This document shows positions 9,439 to 19,400 of a stretch of 64,000 nucleotides of DNA, piece by piece. Numbering within the stretch: position 1 is the stretch's first letter; each line of letters begins with the position of its first letter. Under the pieces are notes generated by a model, which had not been told where the DNA came from, searched no databases, and saw only the letters and a program-made list of their open reading frames with translations. Source of the DNA: Ignavibacterium sp037440165 (GTDB lineage: Bacteria > Bacteroidota > Ignavibacteria > Ignavibacteriales > Ignavibacteriaceae). The translations under genes and the position numbers were made by a program. The stretch is from positions 124,001 to 188,000 of the forward strand of contig NZ_JBBIUQ010000001.1 in NCBI RefSeq assembly GCF_037440165.1, given 5' to 3'.

Positions 9439-11231
9439 TTTAATAAGATTGCCTTAATTGTTTTATTATATGTTTTGCTGCTTTTGACTTTGACAGCAAT
9501 GATATAAACACCTGACGGAAGATGATTAGCATTCCAAATAAACGAATGCTCTCCTGCTGGTAAAATTTTATTTTCAACAACTCTATCAACCAGCTCTCCG
9601 GTTATTGAATAAACAAGAATGCTGGACTCAGATAATTCAGGAAGCAGAAATTTTATGTTAGTGTTCGGATTGAAAGGATTTGGATAAACAGGATATACAA
9701 AAAAATCACCCGGTAATTCTGAATTTTCTACACTAACTAATGAAGTATTGAATTGTACCTGATTTGAAATCTCTGAAATATTTCCAAAGTCATCAGATGA
9801 TTTAACAGCAATGAAATAAATCGAATCATTCCCCAGATTCGGAATTAACAATGTATCAATTTCGCCTGCCTGCTTAATTGATTTATTATAACTTATTGAT
9901 GGATATTGATTCCACTGATTGTCATTTAACGGCGAAGTCGAAAACTTAATATAATAATTGAACGGTCTTCCATTAAGACCATTATCTGATGGTGTTGTCC
10001 AGATTAAATATCCTTTGGAATTGATGTACTCAACTCGTAAATCATTTATCACAGAAGGAGGAATAGAGTCATTGTAAGTTCTTACATCAACCCAACTAGT
10101 TTGTCCATATAATTCAATAGCATCGATTAACATTTCAAGCCAATATGAATCAGCTAAACAATATGGAGCACTTCGTGTATAGAGTTTAAACTGCTCCGGA
10201 GTTCTTCTCATAATCCATCTCTCAATTGGTGAAGCCATTCCACAAACCTCGGAAGGCAATCCAACTGATTCATCACCAGTCCATCTTGTCCAATAAGGTA
10301 CTGATCTCACCCACCACAATGGATACTTATTCACTTCATTAAGATGATGCTGAATAGTTTCCTGCTGATAATAATCATCAAGAAAGCGGCAAATCTCTGG
10401 CGAGATATTGAGAAATATCCAACTCATAAAAATTAAATTTCTTGCACGGTCAGTGTCATAGGGATAAGGTGCATCCCAGCCATTAAAACCATTATAAGCA
10501 AAATTTTTTGCTGATTGTATTAATCCTGAAAATGTTAAGTAACTGTTTATATGATTTGTAACATTTTGCAGCATCTGAGCATCGTTCATAAGCTCTGCCA
10601 TTCGTGCTACTGCAATTGCAGCACTAAGACCACTTAACAGATTCAATTCTCTGTTTCTGAATTCATTATAATATTGTTTAATCTGATTCCAGTTCTCCTG
10701 AATGATAGCTGTGTCTTTTGAGTTGAAAGCGTATAACCATATTCCATATAAAGTATGTAAGACAGGTCGGAAGTTGAGATTAGTGTTGTTGTCATAACCC
10801 CAAATTTGATCAAGCTTATGATATTCTCTTCTCTTTCCCTGAGTTCGATTTAAGTGCGCATTATTAATATCAATGTGTGCCCACGGAGAAGCATTAGCAT
10901 CAGAAAGTAATGTTCTTATATAATTTCCAACCTGTGTTCTTTGCGATGGAGTCAGATGATTGTATGCTCTGGCTAAAGTGATTATTACTCTTCCGGGTTC
11001 AAGATAACTGAAATATGTTTCCCAAATGATATCACCAAAATAAACTCTGAGTGGTGCATAATTTTGATATTTCAGAAGCGTGTCAATTTCACTTCTAAGA
11101 TTTAATATTAATTCTTCTGGAACATTTATATTGTAAGTAACAGGTGTTTCCCAGATATAAATACTTCTGTTTTGATTGAATGATTTTGAAGTAAATGATA
11201 TTATAAGTAAAAATGTTAATAGATATTTCAT
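9435..11231 (-). CDS. Secreted alpha-helical (toroid-like) protein with Fn3-like and T9SS sorting domains
   Basis: I do not recognise a named family for this 598-residue protein. A signal peptide spans residues 1-19. Residues 30-395 are helix-rich with many aromatic and W-x-R/Y-W patches (W-W-V-R-S-V-P-Y-W-T-R-W). This resembles alpha/alpha-toroid enzymes acting on polysaccharides, though no catalytic motif is certain. An Fn3-like domain lies at about 400-500, and a T9SS type A sorting domain (Y-P-N-P-F-N-P-N-T) ends at K598. The start ATG has AGGTGA 4-5 nt upstream and lies 8 nt after the previous gene. Its stop overlaps the glycosidase start, so the three genes form an operon and probably act on the same extracellular substrate. 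That role is inferred from position only. Confidence 0.75.
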   Translation of the reverse strand: MKYLLTFLLIISFTSKSFNQNRSIYIWETPVTYNINVPEELILNLRSEIDTLLKYQNYAPLRVYFGDIIWETYFSYLEPGRVIITLARAYNHLTPSQRTQVGNYIRTLLSDANASPWAHIDINNAHLNRTQGKRREYHKLDQIWGYDNNTNLNFRPVLHTLYGIWLYAFNSKDTAIIQENWNQIKQYYNEFRNRELNLLSGLSAAIAVARMAELMNDAQMLQNVTNHINSYLTFSGLIQSAKNFAYNGFNGWDAPYPYDTDRARNLIFMSWIFLNISPEICRFLDDYYQQETIQHHLNEVNKYPLWWVRSVPYWTRWTGDESVGLPSEVCGMASPIERWIMRRTPEQFKLYTRSAPYCLADSYWLEMLIDAIELYGQTSWVDVRTYNDSIPPSVINDLRVEYINSKGYLIWTTPSDNGLNGRPFNYYIKFSTSPLNDNQWNQYPSISYNKSIKQAGEIDTLLIPNLGNDSIYFIAVKSSDDFGNISEISNQVQFNTSLVSVENSELPGDFFVYPVYPNPFNPNTNIKFLLPELSESSILVYSITGELVDRVVENKILPAGEHSFIWNANHLPSGVYIIAVKVKSSKTYNKTIKAILLK

Positions 11232-11239
11232 AAAATCAC

Positions 11240-12745
11240 CTATTGATTTCTTTCAATACAAACAATACCATACGCTTCAACAATAAAAATAAATCCACCG
11301 GCAAAAGAAGGTGCAATCCTGCCTTGCCAAAGTGTTTGAGGATTATCTGGCAAAGATGATTCATCAGCAACATAAGAAATATCTGAACCTGTAAAATTAC
11401 CTCCATCTCTTACTTGTGCTTCAACCTGAACATAAGTATGATTAGCGTTTGAGAGATTTATCATTTGTGTTCCTCTGAAATTCTGCCGCATCCAGATTTG
11501 ACTGCCAAAGATTGACAATGCATAAAGATTATCCGATTCAAGCATCCACATATTTGCGAATGTTCCAAGGTTAATTCTCTCTCTCTTGCCATCAGTCTGA
11601 TTTATATACATCAGATCCATTCCGTAAGCAGAACCAAAACCTACTGTAGGATTTGTTAAAGTTGGGAATCGTGTTTTATACCAGCCGAATACTCTGTTCT
11701 GATTATCAACGACCATTGATGGAGGCGGTGATCCACATCCATCGTTCGGACCTGAAGCAATCTGAAATGGCTGCTGAAGCGATGGTAAATCAAACACATA
11801 TTTATTTTTCCAGTCAGGCGAGGAATATGGAAATGAACTGTTGCCTTCCAACCAATTCAGGATGTTCGATTCTTCACTCTGAAATGAATGGGAACCAGCC
11901 ATTACTTCTTCCATCATCCATTCACTTCCAAACATTGGAGCCGGTACAGCAGTAACATAAACTCTGTTGTTTAGTATTACAGGATGAGTATCTCTGAATG
12001 ATTGTCCGTAAACTCTGCCTGATTGAATTTTAATTCCTGAATTAATATCAATCAGATTAACACTCATATCCTCTGAGCAGACTATCAGATAATTTTGATT
12101 AGCAGCTGGAGTTGATTGAACCGGATAACCAAGTTCGACTGTCCAAATTGGCAGCCCGCTGAATAAATCCAAACAAACTACCCTTCCTGAATGGTCAGCA
12201 CAAAAGACTTTATTTGAATTTATTACCGGAGCTATTGTTACTGATTTCCGGAATGTATATTTCCATAAAATATTTCCACTGGGAATACTTAAACCAAAAA
12301 GTTCTCCATACAGATTAGCAAATACTGCAATGTTGCCTTCAACAGCTGCAGAAGCAACAATCGGATAGGTTAAATTTATTTTTCTTACAGTGCCGCCGTC
12401 AAAAATCCTGACGAAATACGCATCACCTTCCAGTGTTCCAAAAAAGAGCAAACTATCTTTTGCAACAACCTGAACATTTCCTGAAATTGTAAAATTAACA
12501 TTTGACGGAAGGGGGAATGAATATCCTGGTCTGGAATTCAAATCATCAGGCCAGCCATTTACACTATTCATATTTCTGAGTGTAAGATTCTCACCTAACC
12601 AAAACCATCTTACACGATAAGGCGCTTGGATTTGATTCGTCACTCTTCCGTGATGTTCGGAATTAAACTGAAATTGCTTCCAATCCTGAGAATAAACTCC
12701 AACTGATAAAAAGATAATAAAAAATAGTAGTTTTTTTGTATTCAT
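11240..12745 (-). CDS. Secreted PQQ-like beta-propeller protein
   Basis: This 501-residue protein has a signal peptide (residues 1-19) and repeated PQQ/BamB-type blades. Examples are G-E-L-F-G-L-S-I-P-S-G-N-I-L-W-K-Y, S-G-R-V-V-C-L-D-L-F-S-G-L-P-I-W and V-N-L-I-D-I-N-S-G. It begins D-W-K-Q-F-Q-F-N-S-E-H-H-G-R, typical of PQQ-like propellers that open with W-x-x-F-x-x-x-x-x-H-x-G. Unlike its two operon partners it has no T9SS sorting domain and ends I-V-C-I-E-R-N-Q, so it may stay in the periplasm or bind a partner. No dehydrogenase catalytic residues were recognised, so a scaffold or ligand-binding role is more likely than PQQ catalysis. It is the first gene of the operon. Confidence 0.8.
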   Translation of the reverse strand: MNTKKLLFFIIFLSVGVYSQDWKQFQFNSEHHGRVTNQIQAPYRVRWFWLGENLTLRNMNSVNGWPDDLNSRPGYSFPLPSNVNFTISGNVQVVAKDSLLFFGTLEGDAYFVRIFDGGTVRKINLTYPIVASAAVEGNIAVFANLYGELFGLSIPSGNILWKYTFRKSVTIAPVINSNKVFCADHSGRVVCLDLFSGLPIWTVELGYPVQSTPAANQNYLIVCSEDMSVNLIDINSGIKIQSGRVYGQSFRDTHPVILNNRVYVTAVPAPMFGSEWMMEEVMAGSHSFQSEESNILNWLEGNSSFPYSSPDWKNKYVFDLPSLQQPFQIASGPNDGCGSPPPSMVVDNQNRVFGWYKTRFPTLTNPTVGFGSAYGMDLMYINQTDGKRERINLGTFANMWMLESDNLYALSIFGSQIWMRQNFRGTQMINLSNANHTYVQVEAQVRDGGNFTGSDISYVADESSLPDNPQTLWQGRIAPSFAGGFIFIVEAYGIVCIERNQ

Positions 12746-12996
12746 ATCATTTGCAAAGATTGTAGTCTAATTAAGAATTCAATAAAAATTGTTTGCTTTC
12801 CTGATTTAAATTATCAAATATTTTACCAAGAATTTTCGAGGACTTCAAATGAAATTAATTTGAAATGTTGTTTAACTCGGGAAGAAAAGAGAAAAATTAA
12901 GATTAAATAATTGTTAAAAAATTTTACGGAAATATTTGGATGTAATTTTTGCTTTGGATAGGAAAGAAAATACCAGAAGAAAAAGAATGATATTAA

Positions 12997-13653
12997 TCAA
13001 ACAGCCGCAGTAAAATATTCTTCTCCATTATCTTTTGTGTGAATCATTAGCAGATTTGCTCTGACCATTTTGACAAGAGTTCTTGAAGCTCTTCTTTCGG
13101 AGATGTTAACAAGTTTGCTTAGTTCTTTTACAGATATTCTTTCGTTATGCTTTAAGTATTCAAATACAAGTTTTTCATTCTGACCGATTGTGTATTTAAT
13201 CAGTGCTTTGTTTCCTTTTTGTGCTCTCAATAGTCTTATCATCTCTTTACTCGCCTGAACACTTTTATCATTAACGCGAATGTTTACAATCGATTTATTA
13301 AGATCAAGATCATCAAGATAGTCCTGTAAACGGTGAGGTTTATTGAGTGATTCGGGTATAGCTACAATTACTAATTCTTTTCCGTGATATTCAATAAATT
13401 CTATGGAGCATTCAATTGGCGGTTCGCAGAATTTTTCTGCAGTTTCCTTTATCAGTTCAGCCACTTCTTTTTCACTTTCAACGCCAACAATATCTTTATC
13501 ATCATCAACACCAAAGATAATATATCCGCCTTTGGTGTTTGCAAAGGCAATCATCTCGCGTGCTATTTTCTCTGAAGTAGAAAATTTCAGTTTAAATTCG
13601 CACTGAATATTCTCTCCTTCCTCAATCAATTCTTTAAGTTCACGATACTTCAT
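12997..13653 (-). CDS. Schlafen AlbA_2 domain protein with C-terminal winged helix (putative regulator)
   Basis: Residues 1-135 form an AlbA_2 (Schlafen-type, often annotated divergent AAA-4) domain. It contains E-G-E-N-I-Q-C-E-F-K, I-A-R-E-M-I-A-F-A-N-T-K-G-G and I-I-F-G-V-D-D-D. The C-terminal 60 residues look like a winged helix (V-K-E-L-S-K-L-V-N-I-S-E-R-R-A-S-R-T-L-V). Such proteins are usually DNA- or RNA-binding regulators. A longer frame starts at TTG 13665, but the ATG at 13653 gives the family-like N-terminus M-K-Y-R-E-L, so I use it. It lies 30 nt downstream of the SprE/PorW-like gene on the same strand and may be co-transcribed. No target is evident. Confidence 0.8.
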   Translation of the reverse strand: MKYRELKELIEEGENIQCEFKLKFSTSEKIAREMIAFANTKGGYIIFGVDDDKDIVGVESEKEVAELIKETAEKFCEPPIECSIEFIEYHGKELVIVAIPESLNKPHRLQDYLDDLDLNKSIVNIRVNDKSVQASKEMIRLLRAQKGNKALIKYTIGQNEKLVFEYLKHNERISVKELSKLVNISERRASRTLVKMVRANLLMIHTKDNGEEYFTAAV

Positions 13654-13683
13654 TGCAAAGAACAAATTTCTAATGATCTACTT

Positions 13684-16032
13684 TCAGCGTTTTAATTTTC
13701 TGGGATTCCAGAGTCTTTCTAATTTTCTTTTGGTAGGTTTAAGTGTTTCTTCCTGCTTAATTGGTTGAGTAATATTTAGGTTCTCTTCTTTTTTAATCTC
13801 CTCTTCCAAAATCTCTTCATCTTTATTTCCAAGAAATGCCAACTCAGTAACATTTGTTGTATCTTTATTTTCCTGCTGATTAAGTTGAGCTTCCTGCTTT
13901 TCCCTTTCAATCCTTGCTTTTTCCTGCTTGTATGTATTCACTTTCATTGCAATGTTTTTGACATACTGTGAAGTTGGATATTTCCGTATAAGTGTATCAT
14001 AAACTGAAGCTGCTGAATCAACTAATCTCAGATTATTTTCTAAAATAAACCCAGCTGCATACAAACCCTTTGAGGCGTATTGTGATTCAGGATGTTTTTT
14101 ATAAATCTCAAAAAATTTCCTGAATGATTCATTATAGTTGCCTTTTTTCAACTCGGCTTCAGCGCTTAAATATAGGTCAGATGCAGGATCATATTTCAAA
14201 TCAATCAAAGGCAAACCGAGTTTGTTCGCTGCAGCATTAACAATAGGTCTGTCTTTATAATTATCATAAATAATCCGGAAAAGACTATCGGCTTTCTGAT
14301 TTTCATTAACTGTCTGATGGTAACTTCCAAGTGCTAATAATGCATCTGGATAAAATCTAGTGTCAGATAACTTTTCCGTTATTTCGAGATAAAGCTTTTT
14401 TGCGGAGTCGGGAACATTCAATTCAGTAAAGAAAAGATTTCCTAATTCTAATCTGTTTTTCGCAAGTAATGTCTTTAATGAATCAATTGTGATTTTTGGC
14501 TTTACAGGTGGATTGTTTTTAAACTGCACAGTGTCTGTTTTCATTAATGCCTGCATTTCCTGAGATAACTTTGCATCAGCTTCTCTTTTCTTTTGCTGAA
14601 TTCTGATTTGCACCTTTTCATTCAATAACTGATTTACAACAGCAGTATCAACAAACGAAGATAATTTCGTTAAACTGTCAACTATCGCAAGACTATCTTT
14701 GTAGAAGAGTGAATCCTTTACAAATAAAGAATCTTTTTTTGTTGTATCCGCAGAGCTTGTGGTCAGCACATTCTTCCAGATATCTGCAAGCTCTTTCTTT
14801 TCAAGATACTCCTGAAGTATTTTCAAAGAATCCTGAACATATTCAACTGAGTCACGAATAAACACATCGGGATTTTCTGCATAGTAAAGCTGCTTATCAT
14901 AATTATTTATTGTTCTGCGAAGTGTTGAATATTTGTTGAATAACTGATTAAGATTTTTAGCTTCATTAAGATATTCTCTTGGTGGATTGTTTAAAACAGT
15001 TCGGCTAAAATATGTCGCAGCACTATCATAATTCATCAGTTCATCTTTATATAATCTGGCCTTCTCAAAACTTGCAAGAGCAGCAAAGGGAGAACCTTTA
15101 TAAGTTGTATCAACTTTGGTAAATTGCTCGAGGGCTGAATTGAAATCACCCAATGCTGAATAAGATTTTCCTAGTTCTAAGTCAATCTCTGCAAAAGACT
15201 CACTAAATTTATCTTTTGTCTTCAAATCACTGAAGAAATCTGCCGATTCCTGAAATTTACCGGATTCACGTAAAGCTTTTCCATATTTTATGCTTGCTCT
15301 AATTTCTGTTTCAATATCCGGAGAGTAATCAAAAACTTTTTGATAAAATTCTACTGCATTCTCATAACTATTTGTCTGGTAATAAAGATTTCCAATTTCA
15401 AAATATACTAATGCCTTTAATTCATCATCGCTGATAAATTCTGAAAATTCTTTAGAAAGGTTTATTGCTGAGTCATATTCCTTTTGAGAAATTCTGTATT
15501 TGATTTCTTCGATAAATGATTCGTTCACAATTTCATCAATTTCTTTTTCCAATGCTTCGTCACGAACTCGTTTCAGTAGAGATAAACCCTGCGTATAATT
15601 CTTTAGCAGCATATCACACTTTGCAATCCATAAGTTTGCTTCGAGAGTAATATCTTCATCGGGATTAGTAGCAAGCAGTTCTTCAAATTTTCTTTTTGCT
15701 TTCTGAAAGTTACTCTGGTAATAAAAGGATTTTCCTAGCACAAGAAGTGCATCATCAACATAAGCTGAGTTACTGTTAAACTGAAGCAGTTCGGAACTTT
15801 TTTCAACTACTTTGGTAAGATTGTTTCTTGCAGTATTTGATAAGACTAATGGTTCAGTAGAAAATAAATTCCGCTTCTGAGCTTTTATATCTTTTTCTGC
15901 TTCACTGAAAAGTGTTTTAATGTTGTACCATAAATTGAAATAAGTTGTGAAGTTTTGCCAGACACTACAGGAAGCTAAAGTAAATAAGGCAGCAAGTGAA
16001 AGAATAATTTTTATTTTTTGTGATGAATTCAT
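13684..16032 (-). CDS. TPR lipoprotein resembling T9SS component SprE/PorW
   Basis: This 782-residue protein has a lipoprotein signal with lipobox L-A-S-C at Cys22. Then comes the segment T-T-Y-F-N-L-W-Y-N, which recalls the N-terminus of gliding/T9SS proteins SprE and PorW, followed by TPRs over about 65-345 and 545-700. A coiled, lysine/glutamate-rich C-terminus ends the protein. PorW/SprE are outer-membrane-associated TPR lipoproteins needed for T9SS in Bacteroidota, and this genome clearly uses T9SS cargo. The match is by architecture and a short N-terminal motif, so it could also be a general cell-envelope TPR lipoprotein. The D-S-rich mid-segment at about 400-500 looks like a spacer. 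Confidence 0.65.
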   Translation of the reverse strand: MNSSQKIKIILSLAALFTLASCSVWQNFTTYFNLWYNIKTLFSEAEKDIKAQKRNLFSTEPLVLSNTARNNLTKVVEKSSELLQFNSNSAYVDDALLVLGKSFYYQSNFQKAKRKFEELLATNPDEDITLEANLWIAKCDMLLKNYTQGLSLLKRVRDEALEKEIDEIVNESFIEEIKYRISQKEYDSAINLSKEFSEFISDDELKALVYFEIGNLYYQTNSYENAVEFYQKVFDYSPDIETEIRASIKYGKALRESGKFQESADFFSDLKTKDKFSESFAEIDLELGKSYSALGDFNSALEQFTKVDTTYKGSPFAALASFEKARLYKDELMNYDSAATYFSRTVLNNPPREYLNEAKNLNQLFNKYSTLRRTINNYDKQLYYAENPDVFIRDSVEYVQDSLKILQEYLEKKELADIWKNVLTTSSADTTKKDSLFVKDSLFYKDSLAIVDSLTKLSSFVDTAVVNQLLNEKVQIRIQQKKREADAKLSQEMQALMKTDTVQFKNNPPVKPKITIDSLKTLLAKNRLELGNLFFTELNVPDSAKKLYLEITEKLSDTRFYPDALLALGSYHQTVNENQKADSLFRIIYDNYKDRPIVNAAANKLGLPLIDLKYDPASDLYLSAEAELKKGNYNESFRKFFEIYKKHPESQYASKGLYAAGFILENNLRLVDSAASVYDTLIRKYPTSQYVKNIAMKVNTYKQEKARIEREKQEAQLNQQENKDTTNVTELAFLGNKDEEILEEEIKKEENLNITQPIKQEETLKPTKRKLERLWNPRKLKR

Positions 16033-16076
16033 ATCAAAAATTATAAAGCAGTATTAAAAAGAAAAAGGTATTTTTT

Positions 16077-16415
16077 TTACAACGCGTGCGGTCCCGATTC
16101 TTCAGTTCTGATTCTGATTACTTCTGATATTTCTGTGATAAATATTTTTCCGTCTCCAACTTGTCCTGTTTTTGCGGAACGAATAATTGCATCAACAATT
16201 TTATCAACAAGATTATCGTTCACTACTACTTCAATTTTTATTTTGGGAACAAATTCAATATGATATTCACTTCCGCGATAAGTTTCGGTATGCCCTTTCT
16301 GTCTTCCGTAGCCGCGAACTTCGGAAATGGTTAAACCTCGAACTCCTTCTTCTAATAAAGCTTGTTTGACATCATCAAGTTTAAATGGGCGAATGATTGC
16401 TTCGATTTTTTTCAT
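16077..16415 (-). CDS. glnB: Nitrogen regulatory protein P-II (GlnB/GlnK family)
   Basis: This is a 112-residue P-II protein, a trimeric cytoplasmic sensor of 2-oxoglutarate, ATP/ADP and, through uridylylation, glutamine. Key regions are M-K-K-I-E-A-I-I-R-P-F-K at the start and the T-loop G-R-Q-K-G-H-T-E-T-Y-R-G-S-E-Y, with the uridylylation tyrosine at exactly position 51. The B-loop T-G-Q-V-G-D-G-K-I-F is also present. I use the ATG at 16415, which gives the standard length and has AAAGGG upstream; a longer frame would add 10 residues. It follows secA by 14 nt with no amtB nearby, so it may be part of the secA transcript. GlnB versus GlnK cannot be decided. Confidence 0.95.
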   Translation of the reverse strand: MKKIEAIIRPFKLDDVKQALLEEGVRGLTISEVRGYGRQKGHTETYRGSEYHIEFVPKIKIEVVVNDNLVDKIVDAIIRSAKTGQVGDGKIFITEISEVIRIRTEESGPHAL

Positions 16416-16429
16416 AAATGCCCTTTTAA

Positions 16430-19400
16430 TTATTTGCCGTGACAATGTTTATATTTTTTCCCGCTTCCACAGGGACACGGATCATTTCTTCCAATTCTTT
16501 CTTCAACTTTTACCGGCTGCGGTTTACCTCCCATACTTTCTCTTGATGGAGCAGCAGCGGTTGTTAATCCAATATTATCAGCACTTTGCTTAACTTCGGA
16601 ATATCTTCTGACTGGTTGTCTTCTGCTCTGCTGAACTTCGTCAGGAGCTTGTGGGAAAAATTTAAATACAAAAGAAACTGTTTCGTTTCTTATCTGCTCG
16701 AGCAATATAACAAATAATTTGAATGCTTCAGCTTTATACTCAACTAAAGGATCTTTCTGTCCGTATGCTCTAAGTCCGATTCCTTCCTTTAAGTCATCCA
16801 TTTCTCTTAAATGCTCTTTCCACTTGTGATCAATTACGCTGAGCATTGCATATCGTTCGAGTCGAGCCATCAGTTCGGAGCCAAGCATTTGTTCTTTTTT
16901 ATTGTGGAATTCTCTTGCGGCTTCAACAATTTTTTCTTTGATACCGTGTTCACCCAATTTTTCAAAATCTTCTGGTTGAATTTTTACATCAACCAAAAAA
17001 TTCTGCATCACTTCATCACGAATTGCCTGAGCATTAGCATCTTCAAAATGTTTTTCAACAATTTCACCGACCCACTCATCCAACAGTTCAAGAATTTCGC
17101 TTTTAAGTCTGTCGCCCTTCAAAGCTTTTTGTCTTCTTGCATAAATCACTTCGCGCTGTTGATTCATGGTATCATCATATTCGAGCAATCTTTTTCTTAT
17201 GGCAAAGTTATTTTCTTCAACTTTCTTTTGTGCTCGTTCAACAGACTTTGTAATCATTGGATGCTGAATTACTTCACCTTCTTTAATTCCCATTCGAGAC
17301 ATAATTGAAGAAATTCTGTCACTGCCAAATAATCTCATCAAATCATCTTCAAGTGAAATAAAGAATTTTGAAGTTCCCGGATCACCCTGACGACCAGCAC
17401 GACCACGAAGCTGACGATCAATTCTTCTTGATTCGTGTCTTTCTGTTCCAAGAATATATAATCCACTTCTTTCACGCACACCGGCACCAAGTTTAATGTC
17501 TGTTCCACGACCAGCCATATTTGTAGCAATTGTAACCGCACCAATTTCTCCGGCGTGTGCAATTATTTCTGCTTCACGCTGATGCTGTTTTGCATTTAAA
17601 ACGTTATGTGGAATTCCTTTTCGTTTTAACATTCTGGAAATAGTTTCAGATACTTCGACTGAAGTTGTACCAACCAAAACCGGTCTTCCTTGTTTTCTTA
17701 ATTCTTCAATTTGTTCTAAAACCGAATTATACTTTTCTCTCTTGGTTCGATAAACAGCATCATCAAGATCTTCTCTGATTACAGGTTTATTAGTAGGAAT
17801 AACTACAACTTCAAGTTTATATATTTGATAAAACTCTGCTTCCTCAGTCTCGGCAGTACCAGTCATACCAGCGAGTTTGTTGTACATTCTGAAATAGTTC
17901 TGAAGAGTTATTGTTGCAAGTGTTTGTGAATCTCTTTCTACTTTTACATTCTCTTTTGCTTCAATTGCCTGATGAAGTCCATCGCTGTACCTTCTGCCCG
18001 GAAGTATTCTTCCTGTAAACTCATCAACGATTGCAATTTTACCATCTTCAGTTACCACATATTCAACATCTTTTTCGAAAAGCGTATATGCTTTAAGAAG
18101 CTGATGTATTGTATGAATTCTTTCGCTTGCTTCCGAGTAATGTTTATAAAGTTCTTCTTTCTTTCTGATTTTTTCTTCAGGGGAAATGTTTGGATCATTT
18201 TCAAACTTACTTATTTCAGTTCCCAAATCAGGTAAAACGAAAAAGTCTTTTTCTTTACCGCTTCCTTTTGCGAGTTCTTCTCTTCCCTTTTCTGTTAAGT
18301 CAATGGTATTTGATTTTTCATCGATGACAAAATAAAGTTCGTCATCAATGATGTGCATATTTTTTCCTTTTTCACGAAGGAATTCAAGTTCAGTTTGCTG
18401 AAGCAGCTTTTTGTATTCTGGTTCAGAAATGACTTTCAGCAGTTTTGCATTTTTTGGTAAACCGCGTGAAGCTCTTAATAGAAGAATTCCTGCTTCGTGT
18501 GAAGCTCCGTTAGTTTTTAAGATCTCTTCTGCTTCTGAAACTATTTTACCAACGAGATTCTGTTGAAGACGATAAAGTTTTTCAACTCTTGGTTTCATTT
18601 CTGCAAAAAGCTGATCATCTCTGTCAACAGGACCTGAAATAATAAGCGGTGTTCTCGCTTCATCAATCAAAACAGAGTCAACTTCGTCAACGATTGCATA
18701 ATTATGTCCTCGTTGAACCTGATAAGATTTATCAATCGCCATATTATCGCGCAGATAATCAAAACCAAACTCATTGTTTGTTCCGTATGTAATATCGCAG
18801 GCATATTGATGTTGTCTCTGAGCCGAGTCCATTGTGTTGAGAATGCAACCAACAGTTAGTCCGTGAAAGCGAAATATTTCTCCCATCCATTCGCTGTCAC
18901 GCTTGGCCAGATAATCGTTAACTGTTACCAGATGAACACCTCTTTCAGTAAGAGCATTAAGATAAAGAGGAAGAGTTGCAACAAGTGTTTTACCTTCACC
19001 GGTTGCCATTTCTGCAATTTTACCCTGATGCAGAACAATTCCGCCAAGCAGCTGAACATCATAAGGAACCATATCCCATATAATCTTGTGACCAGCAACC
19101 GTCCAGTTTTTTCCTACAAGTCGTTCGCAGGTAGATTTGACAACAGCAAATGCTTCGGGTAAAAGCTCATCTAAAACTTCTTCATATTCATTGTTGAGCT
19201 GTTCTTCTGATTCGTCAAGTTCATCATATGCAGCTCTTCTGTCAAAATCTTCATTTGATTGAAGGCGATTTTTTATCTCTTCAATTTTTCTGCGAGTTTC
19301 AGCAGTTCTTTCTTTTATTCGTTCTTTAAATTCTTTAGTCTTGTTACGAAGCTCATCGTCTGAGAGCTTCTTAAATTCTTCGTAATGTTTATTTATCTCG

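Noticed and set aside
11240..12745. PQQ-dependent dehydrogenase.
   Set aside because: The blades match BamB/PQQ-like repeats but no calcium/PQQ catalytic residues or W-x-W dehydrogenase pattern were recognised.
12844..12864. Inverted repeat TTCAAAT/ATTTGAA downstream of the AlbA_2 gene.
   Set aside because: Only 7 AT-rich bp, without T tract; not enough to call a terminator or operator.
16811..17308. A 165-codon plus-strand open frame opposite secA.
   Set aside because: It lies entirely inside secA and has phenylalanine-rich shadow composition with no recognisable domain.
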